Assembly (NCBI GenBank): GCA_003520285.1 | Contig: DOVB01000264.1 | Span: forward strand, 365-8,371 | From: Halieaceae bacterium | GTDB taxonomy: Bacteria > Pseudomonadota > Gammaproteobacteria > Pseudomonadales > Halieaceae | Length of the DNA stretch: 8,007 bases | Reading direction: 5' to 3' | In this document: piece by piece, positions 1 to 6,633 of the stretch | Layout: the number at the start of each line of letters is the position of its first letter | Numbering within the stretch: the stretch's first letter is position 1 | Notes under the pieces: model-generated | The model's database searches: none | Told to the model about the DNA's origin: nothing | What the model saw: the letters and a program-made list of their open reading frames with translations, nothing else | Program-made: the position numbers and the translations under genes

Positions 1-474
1 ATGGGACACAGCGCATTCGCAACAGCGGCCTCTGATGCAGGAATTGATGGTGTTATTACTGTCGACTTGCCCCCAGAAGAGGTTGGTGCCATGAACATTG
101 AGCTCAAGCGTGTTGGCATCGACAATATTTTTCTGATTGCACCCACCACTCCAGACGAGCGCGTTCCTGTCATTACCGATCAAGCGAGCGGCTTTATTTA
201 CTATGTCTCGCTCAAAGGCGTCACTGGTGCCGGACATCTTGACTTTACTGAAGTGGCCGAGAAAGTGAATTTTGTCAAAGGGCACACGGATCTACCAGTC
301 GCCGTCGGCTTTGGTATTAAAGATGCTGAGTCTGCAAATAGAATTGGCGCTAACGCAGATGGCCTCGTTGTGGGCAGTGCACTGGTTGATTTGCTTGGGA
401 ATGCTGAATGGTCGATCTCTGAACGTCAAGCACGTGCTATCGCATTAGTGGCTGACATTAGGGCCGGTATCTGA
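1..474 (+). CDS. trpA: Tryptophan synthase alpha subunit, C-terminal part (cut by the left window edge)
   Basis: TrpA cleaves indole-3-glycerol phosphate to indole and glyceraldehyde-3-phosphate. Indole passes to the TrpB beta subunit in the cytoplasmic alpha2beta2 complex. The visible 157 residues match the second part of the TIM-barrel. They include the YYVSLKGVTG segment (residues 67-76), which corresponds to the active-site tyrosine and mobile loop region, then GFGI (103-106) and VGSAL (124-128), the glycine/serine phosphate-binding loops. Full-length TrpA is about 268 residues, so roughly 110 N-terminal residues, including the two catalytic acidic residues (Glu49 and Asp60 in E. coli), lie outside the window. 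The ATG at position 1 is therefore an internal methionine, not the start. The stop is TGA at 472-474. The next gene, accD, begins 54 bases on. Upstream trpB and trpF are expected by analogy but not seen. The gene identity is secure. Confidence 0.95.
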   Translation: MGHSAFATAASDAGIDGVITVDLPPEEVGAMNIELKRVGIDNIFLIAPTTPDERVPVITDQASGFIYYVSLKGVTGAGHLDFTEVAEKVNFVKGHTDLPVAVGFGIKDAESANRIGANADGLVVGSALVDLLGNAEWSISERQARAIALVADIRAGI

Positions 475-503
475 CAACGCTTTTATGGATGTTAAGAGAG
501 GCG

Positions 504-509
504 TATACT
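504..509 (+). promoter_or_regulatory. Possible -10 promoter element ahead of accD
   Basis: TATACT in the short trpA-accD gap differs from the sigma-70 -10 consensus TATAAT at one position and lies 19 bases before the accD ATG. The sequence 17 bases upstream (TTTTAT at 481-486) is a poor -35 box. An internal promoter is possible but weakly supported. The gap also shows no terminator, so read-through from trpA is likely in any case. Confidence 0.3.
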
Positions 510-528
510 GCGGTCCGGGGGGAACACT

Positions 529-1446
529 ATGAGCTGGCTTGACAAGATATTACCCGCGGGCGTCCGCAAAGATAACTCTGGTAAACGTGCCAATGTGCCA
601 GAGGGTCTGTGGAAGAAATGCGTTAAGTGCGAGGCTGTGTTGTACCGTCCAGAGCTTGAGCGCAACGGGGATGTCTGTCCGAAGTGTGATCACCATATGC
701 GTATCGGTGCCCGCAGACGATTGGCATTATTTTTGGATTCAGGCAGCGAGGAAGAGATCTTCGCTGACATCGAGCCCGTCGATCGTCTAAAGTTCAAAGA
801 TAAGAAACGTTACAAAGACCGATTAACGGTTGCCCAAAAAGCGACCGGTGAGCGCGATGCATTGGTTGCAATGAAAGGGACCCTGCACGGTCTGCCTCTG
901 ATAGCAGTGGCCTTTGAATTTAATTTTCACGGCGGATCAATGGGTTTTGTGGTTGGCGAGAAATTTACTCGATCGGCAAGCCTCGCCATTCAACTCAATT
1001 GCCCCTTGGTGTGTTTTTCAGCCTCCGGTGGAGCTCGTATGCAGGAAGCTCTGATCTCGCTGATGCAAATGGCAAAGACCTCTGCTGTCATCGAACGGAT
1101 GAAGCAACAGCGAGTACCTTACATCTCGGTCATGACGGATCCAATTTATGGCGGCGTGTCGGCCTCGCTAGCTTTATTGGGTGATATCAACGTGGCCGAA
1201 CCGGATGCCAGAGCCGGGTTTGCCGGGCCAAACATCATCGAGCAAACTATCCGGCAGAAACTGCCACCGGGCTTTCAGCGCAGCGAGTTTCTGCTTGAAC
1301 ATGGTGCGATTGATATGATTGTGCATCGCAATCAGTTACGAGACACCTTGGGTAGATTGCTGTCGAAATTGACTCATGTCGCATCGCACCACGTGCCAGT
1401 GGAGGCAGACGCTAGTCTACAGACCGATGTCTCAGAAGACGCTTAA
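529..1446 (+). CDS. accD: Acetyl-CoA carboxylase carboxyltransferase subunit beta
   Basis: AccD pairs with AccA to form the carboxyltransferase that moves the carboxyl group from carboxybiotin on AccB to acetyl-CoA, giving malonyl-CoA for fatty acid synthesis in the cytoplasm. The 305-residue protein has the usual bacterial length. It opens with the typical MSWLDK start, followed by a four-cysteine zinc ribbon (C31, C34, C50, C53), which in E. coli AccD also binds nucleic acid. The crotonase-fold carboxyltransferase domain follows, with the [10 protein letters not shown] oxyanion/CoA motif (164-173), [11 protein letters not shown] (203-213) and FAGP (231-234). The start ATG has a G-rich ribosome binding site (GGGGGGA, about 516-522) at good spacing. 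The gene's end overlaps folC by 20 bases, suggesting coupled translation. No key residue appears to be missing. Confidence 0.98.
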   Translation: MSWLDKILPAGVRKDNSGKRANVPEGLWKKCVKCEAVLYRPELERNGDVCPKCDHHMRIGARRRLALFLDSGSEEEIFADIEPVDRLKFKDKKRYKDRLTVAQKATGERDALVAMKGTLHGLPLIAVAFEFNFHGGSMGFVVGEKFTRSASLAIQLNCPLVCFSASGGARMQEALISLMQMAKTSAVIERMKQQRVPYISVMTDPIYGGVSASLALLGDINVAEPDARAGFAGPNIIEQTIRQKLPPGFQRSEFLLEHGAIDMIVHRNQLRDTLGRLLSKLTHVASHHVPVEADASLQTDVSEDA

Positions 1447-2716
1447 TTCTTGGTTGACGCATTTAGAGGGCGCTCACTCCAAGGCGATTGATTTAGGTTT
1501 AGATCGTGTGCGAGAAGTAGCGCAGACGATGCGCTTATCCCCCCGCGTTCCAGTCATCACAGTCGCAGGAACGAATGGGAAGGGCTCCACGGTGCGGGTG
1601 CTACAGGCCCTGCTGAAAGCCATTGGCGTGCGTTCGGGTGTTTTTACTTCGCCACATTTATTGCGCTTCAATGAGCGAATCGTGATAGACGATCATGTCG
1701 CTACAGACCAAGAAATTATCGATGCATTCGCAGCAATCGAGCATGCTAGAGGACAAGTGTCACTCACTTACTATGAATTCTCGACGTTAGCGGCCGCGTA
1801 TTTGTTTGATCGATCCGACGTTCAGGTATGGCTTCTTGAAGTTGGTTTAGGTGGTCGTCTTGATGCGGTGAATATTTTTGATGCGACGGTGTCAGTGGTC
1901 ACCAGTATCGACTTAGATCACCAAGCCTACCTGGGTGATACCCGTGACGCGATTGCAATAGAAAAAGCCGGCGTAGCCCGTTGTGGGTCACCGTGTGTCG
2001 TGGCGGAGTCGAATTTGCCGAGTACATTAATACCTGAACTGCAGAGAATAGGAGCAATCCCGATCACCATCGGCCGTGATTTCAAGGTCACTTTACGCGC
2101 GGATGAAACGCGATGGGATGGCCAATGGTCGTGGGACGGCGTCGCGCTCGATATCACAGAGGTCGAGTCTCCAAGCTTCATAGAGAGCAATGTGGCAGGG
2201 GCTATCGCGGCAGTACTGGCGCTGGGTTTCGAGTTAGACGAGCAGAGAGTCAAGCGCGCGTTACACGGTTTGGATTTGGCGGGTCGTCGACAGATGGTCG
2301 ATCTCGGTGGCTACAAAGTGCTCTGTGACGTCGCGCACAACCCCGCCTCTGTGGCAGCACTGGCGCGTTATCATCGGCAGCATCGTCCTGACGCAGGAGT
2401 GTGCAGAGCCGTATTCTCAGTAATGTCAGATAAAGATATCGCAGCAATGCTGCAGCAAGGTAGTGAGTTCATTGATGTCTGGTACTTGGCTGGCCAGCAG
2501 AATGAGCGGGTCGCGTCTGTCAAGACGGTCAGCGACCTGATTGCGGCGCACTTGCAAACAGAGTCGCATGTGTTCAACAACGTACGTAGTGCCATAAAAG
2601 CAATGATCTCTGATGCCAACGATGGTGACAGTTTGATCGTGATGGGTTCCTTCACTACCGTGGCTGTCGCACTCGCCATGGTTGATGATCCAGCAGAGGT
2701 GGTCTCAGAATGTTGA
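1427..2716 (+). CDS. folC: Bifunctional dihydrofolate synthase / folylpolyglutamate synthase
   Basis: FolC adds glutamate to dihydropteroate to make dihydrofolate, and extends the polyglutamate tail on reduced folates, using ATP in the cytoplasm. The predicted 429 residues fit the family (E. coli 422). The Mur-ligase-like ATPase domain carries the P-loop GTNGKGST (residues 48-55, Lys52), then [13 protein letters not shown], and further on [12 protein letters not shown] and [11 protein letters not shown], the ligase signature region. The C-terminal domain begins near the DVAHNP motif. The frame is open upstream to position 1376, but the ATG at 1427 gives an N-terminus ([14 protein letters not shown]) like that of Pseudomonas FolC, so I chose it. 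It has no clear Shine-Dalgarno at normal spacing (the nearest GGAGG, at 1401-1405, is 21 bases away). Its start lies inside accD, so translation is probably coupled to accD. The stop overlaps the next start (ATGTTGA). Confidence 0.95.
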   Translation: MSQKTLNSWLTHLEGAHSKAIDLGLDRVREVAQTMRLSPRVPVITVAGTNGKGSTVRVLQALLKAIGVRSGVFTSPHLLRFNERIVIDDHVATDQEIIDAFAAIEHARGQVSLTYYEFSTLAAAYLFDRSDVQVWLLEVGLGGRLDAVNIFDATVSVVTSIDLDHQAYLGDTRDAIAIEKAGVARCGSPCVVAESNLPSTLIPELQRIGAIPITIGRDFKVTLRADETRWDGQWSWDGVALDITEVESPSFIESNVAGAIAAVLALGFELDEQRVKRALHGLDLAGRRQMVDLGGYKVLCDVAHNPASVAALARYHRQHRPDAGVCRAVFSVMSDKDIAAMLQQGSEFIDVWYLAGQQNERVASVKTVSDLIAAHLQTESHVFNNVRSAIKAMISDANDGDSLIVMGSFTTVAVALAMVDDPAEVVSEC

Positions 2717-3303
2717 AGCAACGCTTAGTGGGAGCACTCGTGCTGAGTGCCTTAGCCATTTTGGTTTGGCCGATTATCTTTGTCGATCAATCTTTACAAA
2801 CGCCTGCAGAGCGGCTCGATGTGCCTCAGGTCGCTGATTACGAGCGATTACCGGCGATGACTCAGGAAAGTTTTGAGTGGCCCGAGATCGAAGAGGATGC
2901 AAGGGTCAATCCGCAAGCACTCACGGATGAGCCTGAGGTCGAAGTCAGGTCGGATCAGGTCCAAGCGCTGACTCGCTCTGAGACCTTGATTAAGCCAATC
3001 AGTGCAGAGCGAGAAGTTCGTTCTGAGCCACCTTCGGCTGTGGCTCTTGACCAAAACGGCTACCCCATTGCTTATACTTTGCAAGTCATGAGTCTGACCA
3101 ATCGCGCAGATGCGCAAGCGGTTTCTGAGAAGCTTAAGGCAATGGAATACAAAGCCTATATCGTCGAGGTCGATCGACCAGAGGGTATTCGGTTCCGTGT
3201 GTATATTGGTCCAAAAGTGGAACGAGAGGCTTTGGTCGCGGTGAAACGCTCAATCGATCAGGCGCTCGGAGTGGACTCCCTCATTGTTCGCTATTGGCCC
3301 TAG
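2710..3303 (+). CDS. SPOR-domain inner-membrane protein, DedD-like
   Basis: This 197-residue protein has a short cytoplasmic N-terminus with basic residues (MLKQR), one hydrophobic membrane segment (about residues 6-25), a long acidic, proline-containing and probably unstructured periplasmic linker (about 30-118), and a C-terminal SPOR domain (about 120-196, with YTLQVMSL and RFRVYIGP). SPOR domains bind glycan strands lacking stem peptides and collect at the division septum. In E. coli, DedD has this layout and this position after folC, and helps in septal constriction. A septal role here is inference from family and position. The start ATG overlaps the folC stop (ATGTTGA), and an AGAGGT ribosome binding site lies at 2695-2700. 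The dedD symbol is plausible, but sequence similarity outside the SPOR domain is low in this family, so I leave the symbol blank. Confidence 0.9.
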   Translation: MLKQRLVGALVLSALAILVWPIIFVDQSLQTPAERLDVPQVADYERLPAMTQESFEWPEIEEDARVNPQALTDEPEVEVRSDQVQALTRSETLIKPISAEREVRSEPPSAVALDQNGYPIAYTLQVMSLTNRADAQAVSEKLKAMEYKAYIVEVDRPEGIRFRVYIGPKVEREALVAVKRSIDQALGVDSLIVRYWP

Positions 3304-3308
3304 GAGGT
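3302..3308 (+). promoter_or_regulatory. Ribosome binding site of cvpA, sharing bases with the preceding stop codon
   Basis: AGGAGGT is a near-perfect Shine-Dalgarno sequence. Its first two bases are the last two of the TAG stop of the SPOR gene (3301-3303). Only three bases separate it from the GTG at 3312, which is tight, while the alternative ATG at 3330 is 21 bases away, which is too far. The site therefore favours the GTG start. Confidence 0.65.
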
Positions 3309-3311
3309 ACA

Positions 3312-3812
3312 GTGATCGATACCACGTTAATGACCTGGGTAGATTGGACGATCGTATCAGTGTTGGTTGCTTCTATCGGTCTCAGTTTGTGGCGCGGTTT
3401 TACGCGTGAGGCGCTATCTCTGTTAGGCTGGATTCTTGGGTTTGTGATAGCGAGTCGCTATTCTCTGAGCCTTGCGGTCTATTTCAACGGTTTGGTAAGT
3501 AGTGCCGTAATCAGCCAAGTGCTCGCGTTTTTGACGGTAATGGCGCTGTGTTTGATTGCCGCGGCGCTTGTTGCGCGACTCATGAAGTCGCTTTTAGTCG
3601 CCGTGGGGCTCTCATTTTTTGACCGCTTCTTGGGCTCTGTGTTCGGTTTTGTCAGGGGTATAGTTATCTTATTAATCGCGAGTTACGCCCTAACGCTTTT
3701 GATGCCTCAATCGCAGCAGGCGATGCAAAACTCTGTTCTGATGCCCTATATCGATACGCTCTTAGATTGGAGCCAATCAAAATTGCAAGATGCCCGAGTT
3801 TCAACCATTTAA
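3312..3812 (+). CDS. cvpA: CvpA family inner-membrane protein (colicin V production protein)
   Basis: This 166-residue hydrophobic protein has about four predicted membrane segments (roughly residues 12-27, 35-58, 66-90 and 108-131). Conserved CvpA features are the WVDW N-terminal motif, RGF-REALSL-GW (28-40) and the D-LG---G--RG signature (Asp104, Gly108, Gly112, Arg115, Gly116). CvpA was named for a role in colicin V export in E. coli. Later work links it to envelope integrity and bile/antimicrobial tolerance in enterobacteria, but its molecular activity is not settled. I chose the GTG at 3312 because it follows a strong AGGAGGT. The ATG at 3330 gives an N-terminus closer to that of Pseudomonas CvpA and is a real alternative, and an upstream TTG at 3294 is less likely. 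The cvpA-purF linkage is conserved across gammaproteobacteria. No PurR-type operator is evident upstream. Confidence 0.92.
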   Translation: MIDTTLMTWVDWTIVSVLVASIGLSLWRGFTREALSLLGWILGFVIASRYSLSLAVYFNGLVSSAVISQVLAFLTVMALCLIAAALVARLMKSLLVAVGLSFFDRFLGSVFGFVRGIVILLIASYALTLLMPQSQQAMQNSVLMPYIDTLLDWSQSKLQDARVSTI

Positions 3813-3842
3813 TGACACAATAGCAATAAGGTATAACAAGCC

Positions 3843-5366
3843 ATGTGTGGACTAGCCGGAATAGTAGGGCACAAAGACGTCGCGCCCGAGATCTATGATG
3901 CATTGACCGTTTTACAGCATCGGGGACAAGACGCTGCTGGCATTATGACCTCACACGAAGGTCGGTTCACGCAGCGAAAGTCAGAGGGTTTAGTTCGCGA
4001 TGTGTTTCAACAGCATCACATGCAAAGATTGCGCGGATCAGTAGGTATTGGGCACGTGCGTTATCCTACTGCGGGCAGCAGCGGTCCCGCTTTGGCGCAA
4101 CCCTTTTACGTGAATTCGCCCTATGGTATTGCACTTGCCCACAACGGCAACTTGACCAACTCGCAGCAGCTTTCGAATGAGATATTCGAGAGTGATCTGA
4201 GGCACTTAAATACCGATAGCGATTCCGAGGTGCTCCTCAATGTTTTTGCTCATGAGTTGCAGGTGCAGGGGCAGCTGATCCCACAAGCCGCTGACATTTT
4301 TGCTGCTGTCTCCGGAGTGCATCGTCGCTGTTTGGGCGGGTATGCTGCCATCGCGCTGTTGGTCAACTATGGTATTGTCGGTTTTCGAGATCCTTGGGGG
4401 ATAAGACCGCTTGTCTTGGGTCGACGAGAGACGGAAACCGGCATTGACTATATGTTGGCCTCTGAAAGTGTCGCCCTTGATGTGCTGGGGTTTGAGCTCA
4501 TCGACGACGTCGCGCCTGGAGAAGCTGTATACATAAATCCAAATGGGGAACTCTTTCGCCAGCAATGCGCTGATAATCCTCGGCTTACGCCCTGTATTTT
4601 TGAGCACGTCTATTTTGCGCGACCAGATTCAATGATGGATGGTATTTCCGTCTACAAGACACGCATGAGACAGGGTGAAGCGCTGGCAAAGAAGATACGG
4701 GCAATCAAGCCTGATCATGGTATTGATGTGGTTATCCCGATACCCGATACCAGCAGGATTGCAGCACAATCGATGGCGCACGAGCTGGGTTTGAAGTTTC
4801 GTGAAGGCTTCATGAAAAACCGCTACATTGGTCGAACTTTCATTATGCCGGGTCAAAATGAACGTAAGAAATCCGTTCGTCAAAAGCTCAATCCGGTGCC
4901 GTTGGAGTTTGAAGGTAAAACGGTCTTGTTGGTCGATGACTCTATTGTTCGGGGAACGACGTGTCGTCAGATTATTCAAATGGCGCGTGATGCAGGAGCA
5001 AGGCAAGTTTATTTCGCCAGCGCCTGTCCGCCTGTGCGTTATCCTAATGTTTATGGTATCGATATGCCCTCGGCAATGGAGTTGATTGCCCATGACCGCA
5101 CAGAAGATGAGATTTGTGAGGCGATTGGTGCCGATTGGCTGGTGTTTCAAGATATCGAAGATTTGATCCAATGTTCTCTTGAGGGCAATTCTCAGGTCGA
5201 CGGATTCGATTGCTCGGTATTCAATAAAGAGTACGTCACAGGTGATATCGACGATGATTACCTTATGTCAGTACACAATGCCAGAAACGATACGGCACAG
5301 TCACAACGCCGAGCCGCAGAGAATGCTGGGCGATCTGTCATTGGCATACATAACGATGATCTTTAG
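3843..5366 (+). CDS. purF: Amidophosphoribosyltransferase (glutamine PRPP amidotransferase)
   Basis: PurF makes 5-phosphoribosylamine from PRPP and glutamine, the committed first step of purine synthesis, in the cytoplasm. The 507 residues match E. coli PurF (505). The N-terminal Ntn glutamine amidotransferase domain starts MCGLAGIVG. Cys2 becomes the N-terminal nucleophile after Met removal, and there is no propeptide, unlike Bacillus-type enzymes. Arg73 in GHVRYPTAG and Asn101-Gly102 in AHNGNLTN are the expected glutaminase residues. The C-terminal phosphoribosyltransferase domain carries the PRPP loop VDDSIVRGTT (364-373). Cysteines of an iron-sulfur-cluster-type PurF are not apparent. The start has a TAAGGT ribosome binding site at 3827-3832. 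The gene lies 30 bases after cvpA and 11 bases before metZ. The C-terminal tail (NEGYVTGDIDD-like) resembles Pseudomonas PurF. All catalytic motifs appear intact. Confidence 0.98.
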   Translation: MCGLAGIVGHKDVAPEIYDALTVLQHRGQDAAGIMTSHEGRFTQRKSEGLVRDVFQQHHMQRLRGSVGIGHVRYPTAGSSGPALAQPFYVNSPYGIALAHNGNLTNSQQLSNEIFESDLRHLNTDSDSEVLLNVFAHELQVQGQLIPQAADIFAAVSGVHRRCLGGYAAIALLVNYGIVGFRDPWGIRPLVLGRRETETGIDYMLASESVALDVLGFELIDDVAPGEAVYINPNGELFRQQCADNPRLTPCIFEHVYFARPDSMMDGISVYKTRMRQGEALAKKIRAIKPDHGIDVVIPIPDTSRIAAQSMAHELGLKFREGFMKNRYIGRTFIMPGQNERKKSVRQKLNPVPLEFEGKTVLLVDDSIVRGTTCRQIIQMARDAGARQVYFASACPPVRYPNVYGIDMPSAMELIAHDRTEDEICEAIGADWLVFQDIEDLIQCSLEGNSQVDGFDCSVFNKEYVTGDIDDDYLMSVHNARNDTAQSQRRAAENAGRSVIGIHNDDL

Positions 5367-5377
5367 CGGAGACGGGC

Positions 5378-6574
5378 GTGAATAACAGTAGCGATAAGCC
5401 TCAGTATGATCTAGAAACGATAGCCATCAGGGCCGGATTTGAACGGAGCCAGTTCGGAGAGCACAGTGAGCCGATGTACCTCACCTCGAGCTATTTATTC
5501 GATAGTGCAGAGGATGCGGCAGCGCGGTTCCGCGGTGACGTCGAGGGTCCTGTTTATGCGCGCTATACGAATCCAACCGTCGATTTGTTTGAGTCGCGCA
5601 TCGCAGCTCTCGAGGGTGGTGAGGATGCCGTTGCAACCGCATCGGGGATGGCAGCTATTCTATCCACGTGCATGGCGCTGTTGCGCGCAGGCGATGAAGT
5701 GATTTGCTCGCAAGATGTGTTTGGATCGACCACCGGTTTGTTTGCTAACTATTTGTCGAAGTTCGGGGTAAAGACGCACTTTGCTCCCTTGACCGATCTG
5801 GCTGCCTGGCGAGCAGTCAGCAACGACAAAACGCGCCTGCTGTACCTAGAGACGCCGTCGAATCCTTTGTGCCGAGTTGCTGATATTGCGGCCTTTGCCG
5901 CTCTGGCCTCGGACACAGGCGCAAAACTCATGGTGGACAACTGTTTTTGTACGCCGGCCTTGCAGACCCCTTTGTCTTTTGGTGCCGACTTAGTGATTCA
6001 TTCGGCAACGAAATATATTGATGGCCAGGGCCGTTGCCTTGGTGGTGCTGTCGTCGGTGGGGCCGAAGATATGGCCGCGGTAAGAGCCTTCTTGAGAACC
6101 TGTGGGCCTACTATGAGTGCGTTTAACGCGTGGGTTTTTCTGAAGGGACTTGAGACCTTATCGTTGCGGATGCACAAACACAGCGAGAACGCGCTCGCGA
6201 TCGCTCAATGGCTTGCCGCGCAACCAGAGGTGGTCGAGGTTAACTATACGGGTCTCGAAAGCCACCCCGATCATGTGTTGGCGAAGCGGCAGCAATCAGC
6301 CTTTGGCGGGGTCCTGAGTTTTGCAGTCCGGGGTGGACGAGAGCAAGCGTGGGCCTGTATTAATGGCGTTGAGTGGTTGAGTTTAACGGCCAATCTTGGC
6401 GACGCGAAGACGACCATTGTGCATCCTGCGACGACAACGCATGGGCGTTTGAGCCAGGAGGAGAGGGGTGCTGCTGGGATCGGTGAGAATCTAATTCGGC
6501 TGTCAGTGGGTCTAGAATCGGTCAACGATATCAAAAACGATCTTCGTCGCGGTTTGTCTCGCTTATCACTATAA
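5378..6574 (+). CDS. metZ: O-succinylhomoserine sulfhydrylase (PLP-dependent, Cys/Met metabolism family)
   Basis: MetZ condenses O-succinylhomoserine with sulfide to give homocysteine, the direct sulfhydrylation route to methionine in the cytoplasm. The 398 residues have the full fold-type I layout: Tyr60/Arg62 with YTNPT (residues that hold the PLP phosphate of the partner subunit), SGMAA (89-93), ETPSNPL (158-164), Asp187 in MVDN (pairs with the pyridine nitrogen), the PLP lysine Lys212 in HSATKYIDGQGRC, and a C-terminal NLGDAKTTIVHPATTTH. DGQGRC after the lysine and the position after purF match Pseudomonas metZ. The close relatives MetB (cystathionine gamma-synthase) and MetY are less likely, but substrate choice cannot be proved by motif. 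The GTG start at 5378 has GGAGA at 5368-5372 with 5-base spacing, and the gap from purF is 11 bases. It is the last gene of the forward run, followed by a terminator. Confidence 0.93.
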   Translation: MNNSSDKPQYDLETIAIRAGFERSQFGEHSEPMYLTSSYLFDSAEDAAARFRGDVEGPVYARYTNPTVDLFESRIAALEGGEDAVATASGMAAILSTCMALLRAGDEVICSQDVFGSTTGLFANYLSKFGVKTHFAPLTDLAAWRAVSNDKTRLLYLETPSNPLCRVADIAAFAALASDTGAKLMVDNCFCTPALQTPLSFGADLVIHSATKYIDGQGRCLGGAVVGGAEDMAAVRAFLRTCGPTMSAFNAWVFLKGLETLSLRMHKHSENALAIAQWLAAQPEVVEVNYTGLESHPDHVLAKRQQSAFGGVLSFAVRGGREQAWACINGVEWLSLTANLGDAKTTIVHPATTTHGRLSQEERGAAGIGENLIRLSVGLESVNDIKNDLRRGLSRLSL

Positions 6575-6593
6575 CTTCGGATTGATCGGTAAT

Positions 6594-6619
6594 AAAAAGC
6601 CGCCCTTGGGCGGCTTTTT
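6594..6619. terminator. Bidirectional rho-independent terminator between metZ and acnB
   Basis: The arms are GCCGCCC (6599-6605) and GGGCGGC (6608-6614), flanked by AAAAA (6594-6598) and TTTTT (6615-6619). The loop is TT, or CTTG if the top pair opens. Read on the plus strand, the T-tract follows the stem and ends the metZ transcript. Read on the minus strand, the A-tract becomes a U-tract and ends the acnB transcript. The hairpin begins 20 bases after the metZ stop and ends 15 bases from the acnB stop, so it fits both genes. Confidence 0.93.
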
Positions 6620-6633
6620 CGTGTGGGAGAATG

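Noticed and set aside
1..3. ATG at the first base as a trpA start
   Set aside because: The protein from here lacks about 110 residues that all TrpA proteins have, including the catalytic acids, and the sequence matches the middle of TrpA. The gene is cut by the window edge; there is no evidence that it is truncated in the genome.
1927..2253. 108-codon minus-strand open frame inside folC
   Set aside because: It is a low-complexity, Ser/Ala/Pro-rich shadow of conserved folC sequence with no family resemblance.
3240..3312. Search for a PurR operator upstream of cvpA-purF, as in E. coli
   Set aside because: No palindrome resembling ACGCAAACGTTT was seen by eye here or in the 30-base cvpA-purF gap, so no site is called.
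4206..4607. 133-codon minus-strand open frame inside purF
   Set aside because: It is opposite intact, conserved PurF coding sequence, with no recognisable motif and no promoter or ribosome binding site noticed.
4629..5171. 180-codon open frame on the minus strand inside purF
   Set aside because: It lies wholly opposite the PRPP-binding half of purF, has no recognisable domain, and has a composition expected of an antisense shadow (many His, Thr, Arg, Asn).
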